DNA from: Verrucomicrobiota bacterium
Lineage (GTDB): Bacteria; Verrucomicrobiota; Verrucomicrobiia; Opitutales; Opitutaceae
Direction: 5' to 3'
Length of the DNA stretch: 47,443 nucleotides
Assembly: GCA_023433275.1 (NCBI GenBank)
Contig: JAEZDN010000110.1
Span: 1-47,443 of the forward strand
Part shown: positions 17,431 to 25,667 of the stretch, in pieces
Numbering within the stretch: the first letter of the stretch is position 1
How the letters are laid out: each line of letters starts with the position of its first letter
Notes under the pieces: generated by a model
Database searches by the model: none
Seen by the model: only the letters and a program-made list of their open reading frames with translations
What the model was told of the DNA's origin: nothing
Made by a program: the position numbers and the translations under genes

Positions 17431-18264
17431 ATGAAAACAATCCTGTCCCGCCTCGCCCTCCTTGCTTCCCTCCTGCTGGCCGCCCCGGCGGTCCATGCCG
17501 GCGACGCCAAGGTCCAACTCGGCCTCCAGACCTGGACCTGCAACCGCATGAACTTTGACCAGGTCGTCGAGTTCGCCGTGCAACACGGCATCAAGCACCT
17601 GCAATTCTTCAGCGGCCAGTTCGACCCCGCCGCACCCAAGGAGGAAACCCTCCGCAAGAAGGCCATCCTCGATGCCCGCGGGCTCACCTGCTACACCTTC
17701 GGCGTCAGCAAGACTTCCCTCAACCCCGCGGAAAACCGGCAGCTCTTCGAATTCGCGAAACTCATCGGCGCCAAGCTCATCGTCGTGGAGCCCCGCGACC
17801 TCGCTGAATGGGACAACCTCGAGGCGCTCGTGAAGGAATACGACATCAAGCTCGCAATCCACAACCACGGCAAGGGCACGGTCTACGGCGATCCCGCCAC
17901 CGTGAAGGCCATCCTCGACGCCCGCGACGCTCGCATCGGCGTATGCCTCGACGTGGGTTGGATCACCGCCGCCGGCTTCGACGCCGCGAAGGTCTTCCGC
18001 GACTACGGCGACCGCGTGTTCGACCTCCACTTCAAGGACAAGAAAGTCGAACTCGCCGCCGACGGAAAGGAAGTGATCCTCGACGTCCCCGTCGGCACCG
18101 GCGCCGCGAACTACGCCGGCCTCTTCGCCGAACTCAAGCGCACGGGCTGGACCGGCGTTCTGGCGATTGAGACCGACAACCGCTCCTTCCAAGCCGACCC
18201 CCACGCCTTGGTGGAGGAGGCGAAGACCTTCTTCGCCGCCCACTTCGGCCCGGCCCAGCCCTAA
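17431..18264 (+). CDS. Exported xylose-isomerase-like TIM-barrel protein (sugar phosphate isomerase/epimerase family)
   Basis: The 277-residue product begins with a signal peptide (LSRLALLASLLLAAPAVHAG). The rest fits the xylose-isomerase-like TIM-barrel: LGLQTWTCNRM, LIVVEPRDL (metal-ligand Glu), LAIHNHGKGTVYGD (His pair), IGVCLDVGWITAAG (Asp/His region), FDLHFKDKK and a terminal LAIETDNRS (Glu). In the family these residues bind a divalent metal and isomerise or epimerise sugars. A periplasmic form suggests work on free sugars before uptake, or a divergent hydrolytic role. The relative at 33659 has no signal peptide. Confidence 0.85.
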   Translation: MKTILSRLALLASLLLAAPAVHAGDAKVQLGLQTWTCNRMNFDQVVEFAVQHGIKHLQFFSGQFDPAAPKEETLRKKAILDARGLTCYTFGVSKTSLNPAENRQLFEFAKLIGAKLIVVEPRDLAEWDNLEALVKEYDIKLAIHNHGKGTVYGDPATVKAILDARDARIGVCLDVGWITAAGFDAAKVFRDYGDRVFDLHFKDKKVELAADGKEVILDVPVGTGAANYAGLFAELKRTGWTGVLAIETDNRSFQADPHALVEEAKTFFAAHFGPAQP

Positions 18265-18400
18265 CCCTCTCCCCGTGTAGGTGCCTGTTCACGGGCGACA
18301 GGATCGCCGCCGCCGCTTTCCGCTCCCCGCTCCGCCGTTTCCACCCGCCGGAGCGTGCTCGCGCTCAATAAACTCCGCGGCGTATCCCTCGCCGGGCAGT

Positions 18401-18544
18401 TCAACACTGCTTTCCCAGCCAGAGCGAAATCAACCCGCTCCGGCCACTGACCCCGAATTTTTTCAGGATCGCCTTCACGTAGGTGTGCACGGTCGCCGGC
18501 GTCAGTTTGAGGCACGTAAGTCCGAGAATCGTTATGCCACTTTT
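18401..18544 (-). pseudogene. Remnant of a LuxR-type helix-turn-helix C-terminus
   Basis: Reading the minus strand in the frame directly behind the TGA of the next gene upstream gives 47 codons and a stop at 18401-18403. The later part reads KLTPATVHTYVKAILKKFGV followed by SGRSGLISLWLG, an unmistakable recognition helix and last helix of a LuxR/FixJ HTH. The first two helices of the domain and everything before are absent. No start codon fits. It is interpreted as the decayed tail of a regulator whose front was replaced or deleted. Confidence 0.75.
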
Positions 18545-19174
18545 TCAAACCGGCACGGGCACCACGATTCTTTCCGCAATCACGTCGAGCATCTCCAAGT
18601 CCGCCGGACCTCCCACCTGCGGCAGCGCATGCCGCGCCAGCTCGAGCGGCACCTGCCCGGCCAGATGCGCCAGGCGCGCGGCATTGTCGGGAAAGAAGTC
18701 CACCACCCCAAAGGTCCCGTCCGCCAGCCTCAGCCCCAACCACGCAATCGTTCCCTTCTCCTCCTGCACCCGGACCCGCCCCTCGCGGATGAACTCCTCC
18801 ATCTCACGCGCATGGCCGCTCTTCGGCTGCAGGCGCAGGACGAGGCCCTTGCGGATCGGATCCAGCGGCGGCGTGACCGGCAATTTGCTCGAGATCACCT
18901 CCACGGCCTCGATCTCCGGCGGGCGCTCGAAAAGCTCGCCTGTGCGCGCCTGCAGCGCCTTGGCCAGCTTCCCCTTTAAATGCGCGTCCCGGTCCACCTC
19001 GTCCACAAACGCGCCCACGATGCCATAATCCAGCCGCCCGAACTTCACTGCGAACCACGCCATCGTACCGCTCTCAGCGCGAACCAGGCTGGCCCCGGCG
19101 ACCAGGAACTTCTCCACGTCGTCCCCCATCTCGGGCCGCGCATCCAGGCGAATGAGAAGTCCCCGCGTGATCAT
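18545..19174 (-). CDS. Tandem antibiotic-biosynthesis-monooxygenase-like (ABM) domain protein
   Basis: The 209-residue protein consists of two similar halves. Residues 4-97 contain GLLIRLDARPEMGDDVEKFL and VRAESGTMAWFAVKF; residues 109-205 contain GLVLRLQPKSGHAREMEEFI and VQEEKGTIAWLGLRL. Each is a ferredoxin-like alpha/beta unit of the ABM/dimeric-barrel type ('vr.EpGtlaw'), so one chain may make an intramolecular barrel. ABM proteins include quinol monooxygenases and cofactor-free oxygenases, and many unknowns. There is no signal peptide. A LuxR remnant follows in the same frame after the stop. It is divergent from the second hybrid kinase. Confidence 0.75.
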   Translation of the reverse strand: MITRGLLIRLDARPEMGDDVEKFLVAGASLVRAESGTMAWFAVKFGRLDYGIVGAFVDEVDRDAHLKGKLAKALQARTGELFERPPEIEAVEVISSKLPVTPPLDPIRKGLVLRLQPKSGHAREMEEFIREGRVRVQEEKGTIAWLGLRLADGTFGVVDFFPDNAARLAHLAGQVPLELARHALPQVGGPADLEMLDVIAERIVVPVPV

Positions 19175-19382
19175 GGTTGGTCAATGGACTGAGGGTTCCG
19201 GCCCGTGGCCGCCCCTCCAGTCTCATGCGATCAACGCCAACTGCAAATTCCCCTCAGGTTCAAAATCACCCTAATCACAGCCCCGGTTGCGGCCCGATGC
19301 CCCGCCCCGCATGGAGGCCGAACCGCGACGCCCGACCGGGGTCCATCCCCTTGGCCCCGCCCCCGGGCGCGCGCCTCCCCTC

Positions 19383-21869
19383 ATGCGGGCACCCGAATCC
19401 CCACCCTCTTCGCCCCCCTTCCCGTCGATGCGACATCACGATGTGGTGCTGAATGCCATCGACCAGGGCTTCGCCATCATTGAAATCATTTTCGACGCCG
19501 CCGGCCAGCCCCAGGACTACCGGTTTCTCGAAACGAACGCTGCTTTCGTGCAGCACACCGGCCTGAGCGGGGCCACGGGACGGCGCATCCGGGAGCTCGT
19601 GCCGGAAATTGAGGAGATCTGGTACCGGACCTATGGCCAGGTCGCTCTCACCGGCCAACCCGTGCGCTTCGTCCAGGAAGCCCGCGACATGGATCGCTGG
19701 TTCGATGTCTATGCGTTTCGCGTGGACGCACCCGAACAGCACCGCGTCGCAATCCTGTTTACTGATATCACCGAGCGCACACGGACCGAACGAGGCACCC
19801 GCTTGCTCGCCGATCTCAGCGAGACCCTGATTACCCTCACCCGCGAGGAGGACCTCCCCGGCCTCATCCGCACCCGCACCGCCCCCCTGTTCCACCTTTC
19901 CCAATGCGCCTTCGTGGAACTCGACGTCGGCCGCCGCGTCGCCCTCGTGAGCCATTCCTGGAATACCCCCGCCGAACCCGCGGTCGCCGGCACCCACCAT
20001 TTCGATGACTTCGTGGCGCCCGACACCTGGAAGGAGGTCGTCGCGGGGCGGACCATGGTGGTCGAGGACACCCATCAGGACCCCCGCATCTCCCAACCCG
20101 GGCGCTTCGACGCACTCCACATCCGCTCGTTCCTCGCCCTCCCCCTCCAGCGCGCCGGAACAGGGCAACACATCTTCATGCTCGGCCGTGCGGAACCAGG
20201 CCCATGGCGTGCCGACGAGATCGCGCTGGCCCGGGAGCTCGGGACCCGTTGCTGGACCCGCGTCGAACGTCTCCGCGCCGAAAACGCCCTCCGCGCCAGC
20301 GAGCAACAGCTGCGCCTCATCCTCGAGAGCGCCCGGGAATACGCCATCTTCGCCATGGACCTCGACCGGCGGGTGACCAACTGGAGCGAGGGCGCGGAAC
20401 GATTGCTGGGCTTCACCGAGGAGGAAATGCGCGGGCAGCCGGCCGACATCGTCTTTACCCCCGAGGACGTCGCCGCCGGGGCGCCCGGCCGCGAGGCCGA
20501 GACCGCCCTGCGCGAGGGCCGCGCCACCAATGAGCGCTGGCACGTGCGCAAGGACGGCGCCCGAATCTGGGGCAGCGGAGCCATGATGACGATGCGCGAC
20601 GCCAATGACACGGTCTGCGGACTGCTCAAGATCATGCGCGACCAGACGTCCGTGCGTCTCGCCCAGGAGGCGCTCCTCCAATCCCAGACCCAGCTGCAGG
20701 ACGCGCTCGAGCAGGCCCAGAAGGCGCGCGCCGACGCCGAGGCCTCGGGCCGGGCCAAGGACCAGTTTCTTGCCGCCCTCTCCCACGAACTGCGCACCCC
20801 GCTGAATCCCGTCCTGATGATCGCGGGCGATCGCGCCCTCGATCGCGAACTCCCGGAACCCGTGCGCGCCGATTTCGAAATGATCCGCAAGAATGTCGAA
20901 CTCGAGGCCCGGCTCATCGACGACATGCTGGACCTCAACCGCATTGCCCGCGGCAAGCTCTCGCTGCACCGCTCCGCGCATGACCTGCATGCCATTCTGC
21001 GCGATGTCGTCGAAATCGTCCGCCCCGCCGCCGTGGGCAAATCCGTCGCTCTGGAGGCCCGCCTCGGCTCGTCACCCGCCATCGTCTCCGGCGACGCGGC
21101 GCGCCTGAAGCAGATCTTCGTCAACCTGCTCAACAACGCCATCAAGTTCACCCCCGACGGCGGCGCCGTGACGCTCGACGCCGCGCTCCTCGCCGATCAT
21201 CGCGAGATCCGGGTTGCGATCGTGGATACCGGCATGGGGATGACCGAGTCTGAACTCGCGCGCGCTTTCGAGCCGTTCATCCAGGGCCAGCATGCCGAGG
21301 AGAACCGCCGCTCCTTCGGCGGCCTGGGCCTCGGCCTGGCCATCGTCCGCGATCTGGTCGATCGCCACGGCGGCCGCGTCAGCGCCCACAGCCATGGCCG
21401 CGGCCGCGGCGCGACTTTCGAGGTTTTCCTTCCGCTGGCCGGTCCCGACACCGCGCCGACGGACGCCACCTCGCCGGGGTCCACCCGGATCTCCGCCCCA
21501 GCCGGTGGTCTGCGCATCCTGCTCGTCGAGGACCACGGCCACACCCGCAACGCGCTCGAACGGATGCTCACGCGCCGTGGATACCGCGTCCAATCCGCCG
21601 AGTCCCTCAACACCGCGATCACGGCCGCCCAGGCCGAGCGCTTCGACGTCATCATCTCCGACATCGGCCTTCCCGATGGCGATGGCTATGAATTGATGAG
21701 GGAAATCCGTACCATCCTCCCCGGCGCACGCGGCATCGCCCTCAGCGGATTTGGCATGGACTCGGACATCCGCCGTTCCGCCGCGGCCGGATTCTCCGCG
21801 CACCTGATCAAGCCGGTCTCGATGAAACAAATCGAGGCCGCCTTGGAGGGCCTCGCCTCCCCGGTCTAG
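19383..21869 (+). CDS. Hybrid histidine kinase (PAS-GAF-PAS-HisKA-HATPase-REC)
   Basis: With the ATG at 19383 the protein has 828 residues; starts at 19287 (TTG), 19311 and 19428 are possible, and the N-terminus is Pro-rich and uninformative. Order: PAS-like (about 17-130), GAF (140-300), PAS (305-420, with WHVRKDGARIW), a coiled-coil linker (425-455), dimerisation domain with ALSHELRTP (H468), ATPase with FVNLLNNAIKFTP (N584 region), DTGMGM and GGLGLGLAIV, and a C-terminal receiver (LLVEDH; acceptor D760). No transmembrane segment is visible. The core from the histidine box to the receiver closely matches the C-terminal third of the giant kinase at 6398-11062. The output partner is not encoded nearby. 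Confidence 0.9.
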   Translation: MRAPESPPSSPPFPSMRHHDVVLNAIDQGFAIIEIIFDAAGQPQDYRFLETNAAFVQHTGLSGATGRRIRELVPEIEEIWYRTYGQVALTGQPVRFVQEARDMDRWFDVYAFRVDAPEQHRVAILFTDITERTRTERGTRLLADLSETLITLTREEDLPGLIRTRTAPLFHLSQCAFVELDVGRRVALVSHSWNTPAEPAVAGTHHFDDFVAPDTWKEVVAGRTMVVEDTHQDPRISQPGRFDALHIRSFLALPLQRAGTGQHIFMLGRAEPGPWRADEIALARELGTRCWTRVERLRAENALRASEQQLRLILESAREYAIFAMDLDRRVTNWSEGAERLLGFTEEEMRGQPADIVFTPEDVAAGAPGREAETALREGRATNERWHVRKDGARIWGSGAMMTMRDANDTVCGLLKIMRDQTSVRLAQEALLQSQTQLQDALEQAQKARADAEASGRAKDQFLAALSHELRTPLNPVLMIAGDRALDRELPEPVRADFEMIRKNVELEARLIDDMLDLNRIARGKLSLHRSAHDLHAILRDVVEIVRPAAVGKSVALEARLGSSPAIVSGDAARLKQIFVNLLNNAIKFTPDGGAVTLDAALLADHREIRVAIVDTGMGMTESELARAFEPFIQGQHAEENRRSFGGLGLGLAIVRDLVDRHGGRVSAHSHGRGRGATFEVFLPLAGPDTAPTDATSPGSTRISAPAGGLRILLVEDHGHTRNALERMLTRRGYRVQSAESLNTAITAAQAERFDVIISDIGLPDGDGYELMREIRTILPGARGIALSGFGMDSDIRRSAAAGFSAHLIKPVSMKQIEAALEGLASPV

Positions 21870-21995
21870 ATTCCCGCCCATCCGACGCATCTCCCGTAGG
21901 GACGCAGCTCGACCACTCGTTCTTCGCGCGCCAGATGTCACGCCCCGCGCCAATTCCCGCTCACGCGGGGACCGACCTCGTCGATGCTTCCCTGA

Positions 21996-23039
21996 TCAGT
22001 ATCCCCTCTCCTTGTCCACCGTGTGCCGCAACCGCTCGCCCCGGCCGAAACGAATGACATTCTCCACATGGATCGCATGGAATCGGGCACGCTCGCCATC
22101 GGACCGACCCGCAATGTGCGGGGTGAGAATGACCCGGCCCGTGCTCCAAAGCGGATGCCCCTTCGGCAACGGCTCGGTTTCCGTCACATCGAGGCCCGCT
22201 CCCGCCACCTGTCCGGTCTTCAACGCCTCCACCAGGGCCAGGTTGTCGTAAATCTTTCCGCGCGATACGGCGATGAACAGCGCGCCCCGCTTCATCTTCG
22301 CGAATTGCGCGGCGCCGATCATGCGATCCGTCGCCGGCGTATGGGGCGCGGCGATGAACACGACGTCCGCTTCCGGCAACACCTCGTCCAGCCGGTCCGG
22401 CCACACGCTGCGATCGAGGTACGGCGTGATGGGTAAGTCGTTCGGGTCGACGCCGATCACCGTCAAGCCAAAAGCCTTCGCACGCACCGCAATCTGCGTG
22501 CCGATCCCGCCGACGCCCACGACCACCGCCGTCTTGCCGTGAAGCTCGAGCGGCGGCCCGTAATTCGCGAGCGACGCCCACGTCTCGGTGGCGCGATTGG
22601 CCACGGCGACGTCGATGCGACGCGTTAGTCCCAGCAACAACGCAAACGCGTGGTCCGCGATCTCCACGCCCTGCACGATCTTCATGTTCGTGAGCACGAC
22701 CGGGCTCGCGCGGAATTCGGGAATCGAGGTGAGGACCGTCTCGACGCCCGCGGAATTCACCTGCACCCACTTGAGCTTCTTCGCGGCAAGGAACTGTTCC
22801 CGATTGATCCCGCCGACGATCGCATCGGCATCCGCGATCTCCGCCAGCAACTGCTCGCGGCCCGGGAAAACCAGGGTGAGATTCGGCGCCGCTGCCTTGA
22901 TGGCACTGAAGTCCTCGTCCGTGAAACGCGGATCGAAGGTGAACACCACTTTCCGGGCCGGCGCCGCCTCCTCGGCGGGCATTTCAACCACGGGCGAGAT
23001 TACCAGCAGGGCAAACAAGGCGGGGAGAAAGCGCTTCAT
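21996..23039 (-). CDS. D-2-hydroxyacid dehydrogenase with a signal peptide
   Basis: The 347-residue protein has the NAD-binding Rossmann motif VVVGVGGIGTQIA and the catalytic trio of the family: Arg in VSRGKIYD, Glu in ETEPLP and His in LTPHIAG. These enzymes reduce 2-keto acids to D-2-hydroxy acids with NAD(P)H. The N-terminus, MKRFLPALFALLVISPVVEM, looks like an export signal, which is unusual for a nucleotide-dependent enzyme. An upstream in-frame ATG at 23063 would add eight residues before that hydrophobic segment. It is convergent with the hybrid kinase gene. Either it is truly exported, like other oxidoreductases with co-exported cofactor, or it is membrane-tethered. Confidence 0.85.
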   Translation of the reverse strand: MKRFLPALFALLVISPVVEMPAEEAAPARKVVFTFDPRFTDEDFSAIKAAAPNLTLVFPGREQLLAEIADADAIVGGINREQFLAAKKLKWVQVNSAGVETVLTSIPEFRASPVVLTNMKIVQGVEIADHAFALLLGLTRRIDVAVANRATETWASLANYGPPLELHGKTAVVVGVGGIGTQIAVRAKAFGLTVIGVDPNDLPITPYLDRSVWPDRLDEVLPEADVVFIAAPHTPATDRMIGAAQFAKMKRGALFIAVSRGKIYDNLALVEALKTGQVAGAGLDVTETEPLPKGHPLWSTGRVILTPHIAGRSDGERARFHAIHVENVIRFGRGERLRHTVDKERGY

Positions 23040-23169
23040 GGATCGGACGCTGTTCCTCGCCACCCCGGTTTCAAGTTTTCGGCCCGCCTTTCCGCCTGCA
23101 GCCCTGCGTCATAACGCCCGCGACCGGAGACCGTCCCCGTTCCTGCGCACGACTTCCAAAACCGATGGC

Positions 23170-23868
23170 TCAGCGCCGGTTCAGCGGCCGCGCTTTCAGC
23201 CACCACATTCCGGCCCGCGCGGGGCGCACCGATATAATCCTCACTTTCGTCAGCGCCTTCGGCCCGCGATGACCGACGGTATCGAACAACACCGGCTCAT
23301 CCATCCTCCCGTCAGCCACCGGCGTGATCAACAAGCTCAACTCATCGACCAACCCCGCGGCCAGAAACGACCCCGTGGTCTTTCCCCCGCCCTCGACGAG
23401 CAGCGTACGGATGCCGAATTTCTCGCGCAGTTTCGTCAGGACCGTGCGGAGATTCAGCGTTCCGGCCCGCTTCCCCGCGAAGATATACGAGATGCCCCGC
23501 TCGCGCAGGTACGCGAGATAGGCGTTCGGCGTCGACTCGCTGAGCGCCACAACCACCGAGTCGCCTTCCGTCGTGGACTCGCGCCACGCCAGCTTTCCCG
23601 CCGAGTCCAGCGCCACGGCCCAGCGTTCTCCCGTCTTCGGCGCCACATGGTCGCCGCCCGGGACCTTGCCCGGGCGCTTTGCCGGCGCCTTCCACCGCCC
23701 GTTGGCAAACTCCTCCATCGTCACCCGACCCACCAGCCACGCGTCCGGGCGGTAGGTGTCCGCCGTCCGATCATACTCCGCCTCGCCGACGGCGGAAACA
23801 TCCCAACGCTCGGTCCGCAAACGGCCATCCAGCGAGGGCATCATGTGGCAAATGACTTTGGGTTTCAT
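23170..23868 (-). CDS. RibD C-terminal/dihydrofolate-reductase-like reductase
   Basis: The 232-residue protein starts KPKVICHMMPSLDGRL, the 'sSlDGkia' opening of the RibD reductase domain. It has AWLVGRVTMEEFANGRW (substrate loop), RTLLVEGGGKTTGSFLAAGL (glycine-rich NADPH-binding 'EGG' motif) and VDELSLLITPV. Such domains reduce a pyrimidine intermediate of riboflavin synthesis or act as broad reductases. Without the deaminase half and outside a rib cluster, a stand-alone reductase of unknown substrate is more likely. ATG at 23868 is chosen; the upstream frame reads Arg-rich non-conserved sequence. It is divergent from the luciferase-like gene by 82 bases, and a shared control region is plausible. 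Confidence 0.85.
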   Translation of the reverse strand: MKPKVICHMMPSLDGRLRTERWDVSAVGEAEYDRTADTYRPDAWLVGRVTMEEFANGRWKAPAKRPGKVPGGDHVAPKTGERWAVALDSAGKLAWRESTTEGDSVVVALSESTPNAYLAYLRERGISYIFAGKRAGTLNLRTVLTKLREKFGIRTLLVEGGGKTTGSFLAAGLVDELSLLITPVADGRMDEPVLFDTVGHRGPKALTKVRIISVRPARAGMWWLKARPLNRR

Positions 23869-23950
23869 TCCCGACAGACCCCCCGCGCGGCCCGCCGGTT
23901 CCCGGCGCCGCCGCTGCTGGCAATTTCGAGCAGGTTGAACAGGCTGGGAC

Positions 23951-24958
23951 ATGGTTCCGTTTTCCGTTCTCGATCTCTCCAACATCATCCAGGGCAGCAC
24001 CGTGGCCGACGCCCTCCACCGGTCGCGCGAGCTCGCCCGCCATGCCGAGTCCCTCGGTTACCTCCGGTTCTGGCTCGCCGAACATCACAACATGCCCGGC
24101 ATCGCCAGCGCCGCGACCGCGCTGGTCATCGCCCATGTGGCCGCGGGTACCTCCACCATTCGCGTGGGTTCCGGCGGCATCATGCTGCCCAACCACTCAC
24201 CCCTCGTGATCGCGGAACAATTCGGCACCCTCGCCGCCCTCCACCCGGGCCGCATCGACCTCGGCTTGGGGCGCGCGCCCGGCACCGACCAGCCGACCGC
24301 CCGCGCACTGCGGCGGGGCGCCGCCGACACGTCCGACCACTTTCCCCAGGATGTCGTCGAACTCCAGTCGTACTTCCAACCCGCCGTGCCCGGCCAGGTG
24401 GTACAGGCCGTACCGGGCGCCGGCTCGGATATTCCCATCTGGATCCTCGGCTCGAGTCTCTTCGGCGCGCAACTTGCCGCCGCCCTCGGCCTGCCCTTTG
24501 GCTTCGCCTCGCACTTCGCCCCGGATCATCTCGAGCAGGCGCTCACGATTTACCGCCGCCAGTTCCGGCCCTCGCCCACGCTCGCCCGGCCCTACGCCCT
24601 CGCGGCCATCGGCGTGATCGCCGCCGACACCGACGCCGAGGCCGCGCGCCTGGCCACCTCCCTCCAGCAAAGCTTCGTGCTCCTGCGCCGCGGCCAGCCC
24701 GGCCCGCTCCCGCCGCCCGTGGATTCCATGGACGGCTTGTGGTCACCCGCCGAGCGCGCGGGCGTGGAACACGCCTTCAGCGAAGCCGTCGTCGGCTCAC
24801 CCGCCACTGTCGAACGCGGACTGGCGGCCTTCCTCCAGCGCACGCGCGTCGACGAACTCATGGTGACCGCCGCGATCCACGACCACGCGGCGCGCCTGAA
24901 ATCCTTCGAACTCGTCGCCCAGATCCGAGAACGCCTCACGCCTGCCGCGTCCTCCTAA
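23951..24958 (+). CDS. Luciferase-like (LLM class) flavin-dependent oxidoreductase
   Basis: The 335-residue protein begins PFSVLDLSNIIQGSTVADAL and contains LGYLRFWLAEHHNMPGIAS, STIRVGSGGIMLPNHSPLVI and GRIDLGLGRAPGTD. These are the hallmark strands of the single-component LLM family ('fWlaEHH...', 'sGGvMLpnhspl', 'GRiDLGlGRaPGtd'). Members use FMN or F420 for monooxygenation or reduction; this subgroup is usually annotated only as 'MsnO8-family/alkanal monooxygenase-like'. It is cytosolic. The FMN reductase at 16693 could in principle supply reduced flavin, but the genes are 7 kb apart. It is divergent from the RibD-type reductase. Confidence 0.92.
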   Translation: MVPFSVLDLSNIIQGSTVADALHRSRELARHAESLGYLRFWLAEHHNMPGIASAATALVIAHVAAGTSTIRVGSGGIMLPNHSPLVIAEQFGTLAALHPGRIDLGLGRAPGTDQPTARALRRGAADTSDHFPQDVVELQSYFQPAVPGQVVQAVPGAGSDIPIWILGSSLFGAQLAAALGLPFGFASHFAPDHLEQALTIYRRQFRPSPTLARPYALAAIGVIAADTDAEAARLATSLQQSFVLLRRGQPGPLPPPVDSMDGLWSPAERAGVEHAFSEAVVGSPATVERGLAAFLQRTRVDELMVTAAIHDHAARLKSFELVAQIRERLTPAASS

Positions 24959-24960
24959 GC

Positions 24961-25120
24961 CCAGGAGCAACCGCTCGCGGCTGCGTAGTAAACCGATGTG
25001 AAGTCTTACTGCCGCCAACACGGCTGGGCAGAGTCAACTTGGGAGAGGACAAAATACCCCCGTCATCCTGAGCCTGCGAAGGATCCAAGGAATAGGTCGC
25101 AAGTGGCGCTTGGGTCTTTC
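24961..25120 (+). repeat. Dispersed palindromic repeat, family A (copy 3)
   Basis: Begins CAGGAGCAACCGCTCGCGG with TGCGTAGTAAACCGATGTGA, then GGAGAGGACAAAATACCCCC and GTCATCCTGAGCCTGCGAAG before GATCC. The same order of blocks is found at 36184-36354 and 42603-43046. It fills the 278-base gap after the luciferase-like gene, where no gene is seen. Confidence 0.8.
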
Positions 25121-25236
25121 GCCTCACTTAGATCACTGGAAATGGAGCCGCGGCGACCCCGCCGCGGTCCGGACGCGTCGCGGGCGGAACACGATCAAAT
25201 CCCAAACCCCCGGCGGATCACCGTCGCATCGCCGGC

Positions 25237-25611
25237 TCACGCCTTCCGCGCCTGCCGCTTCCGCTGGTGAAGCGTCACCATGCTGCCATCCGGATCGCGC
25301 ACGCCAAACATGCGGCACGTCGGAAAATCCTGCGGCGGAATCGCGAATTTGATTTTCTTTCGCTTCATGTGCTCGATCGCGGCGTCGATGTCCTTCACCT
25401 CGAGCGCCACGGCGGCGCCGTGACGGGACGGTTTCCACAGATCCGGCGCGCGCGCCAGCACAAGCGTGCCGCGACCGATGTCGTACTCGATGAAGTCTTT
25501 CGAAAACGTGCGGCTGAGCTTCAAGCCCAGCACGCCTTCATAAAACTTCCGGGATTTGGCCACGTTTCTCACCGGATAGCCGGTGAATGCGATCTCCTTG
25601 TATTGGATCAT
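25237..25611 (-). CDS. VOC/glyoxalase superfamily protein
   Basis: The 124-residue protein is a single vicinal-oxygen-chelate unit pair: IAFTGYPVRNVAKSRKFYEG with VLGLKL at the front, VALEVKDIDAAIEHMKRKKI in the middle and MFGVRDPDGSMVTLHQRK at the end. This spacing is typical for glyoxalase/bleomycin-resistance-like proteins. A candidate metal site is less obvious: His and Glu are not placed as in classic glyoxalase I, so it may be a binding protein. It has no signal peptide. It lies just upstream of, and on the same strand as, the outer-membrane-like gene's end, with a 56-base gap. Confidence 0.88.
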   Translation of the reverse strand: MIQYKEIAFTGYPVRNVAKSRKFYEGVLGLKLSRTFSKDFIEYDIGRGTLVLARAPDLWKPSRHGAAVALEVKDIDAAIEHMKRKKIKFAIPPQDFPTCRMFGVRDPDGSMVTLHQRKRQARKA

Positions 25612-25667
25612 GGTGCACGGGGTTCAAGTCACTGACCGCCCGCCAACCGCGCCGTTCCCGATTCCCC

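Noticed and set aside
18401..19174. Programmed stop-codon read-through joining the ABM protein to the HTH fragment
   Set aside because: The frame match is real, but only half an HTH remains and no read-through signal is visible; decay of a regulator is simpler.
19275..20990. A 571-codon open frame antisense to the second hybrid kinase, and similar long antisense frames at 44013-45545 and 28080-29897
   Set aside because: These are typical side effects of high GC at third codon positions. The translations lack motifs, are rich in Arg, Gly and Ala, and lie opposite genes with clear families.
22588..25071. An 827-codon plus-strand frame spanning the dehydrogenase, the RibD-type reductase and part of the luciferase-like gene
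   Set aside because: The translation is low-complexity and Arg/Pro-rich, and it overlaps three genes with intact family motifs in other frames.
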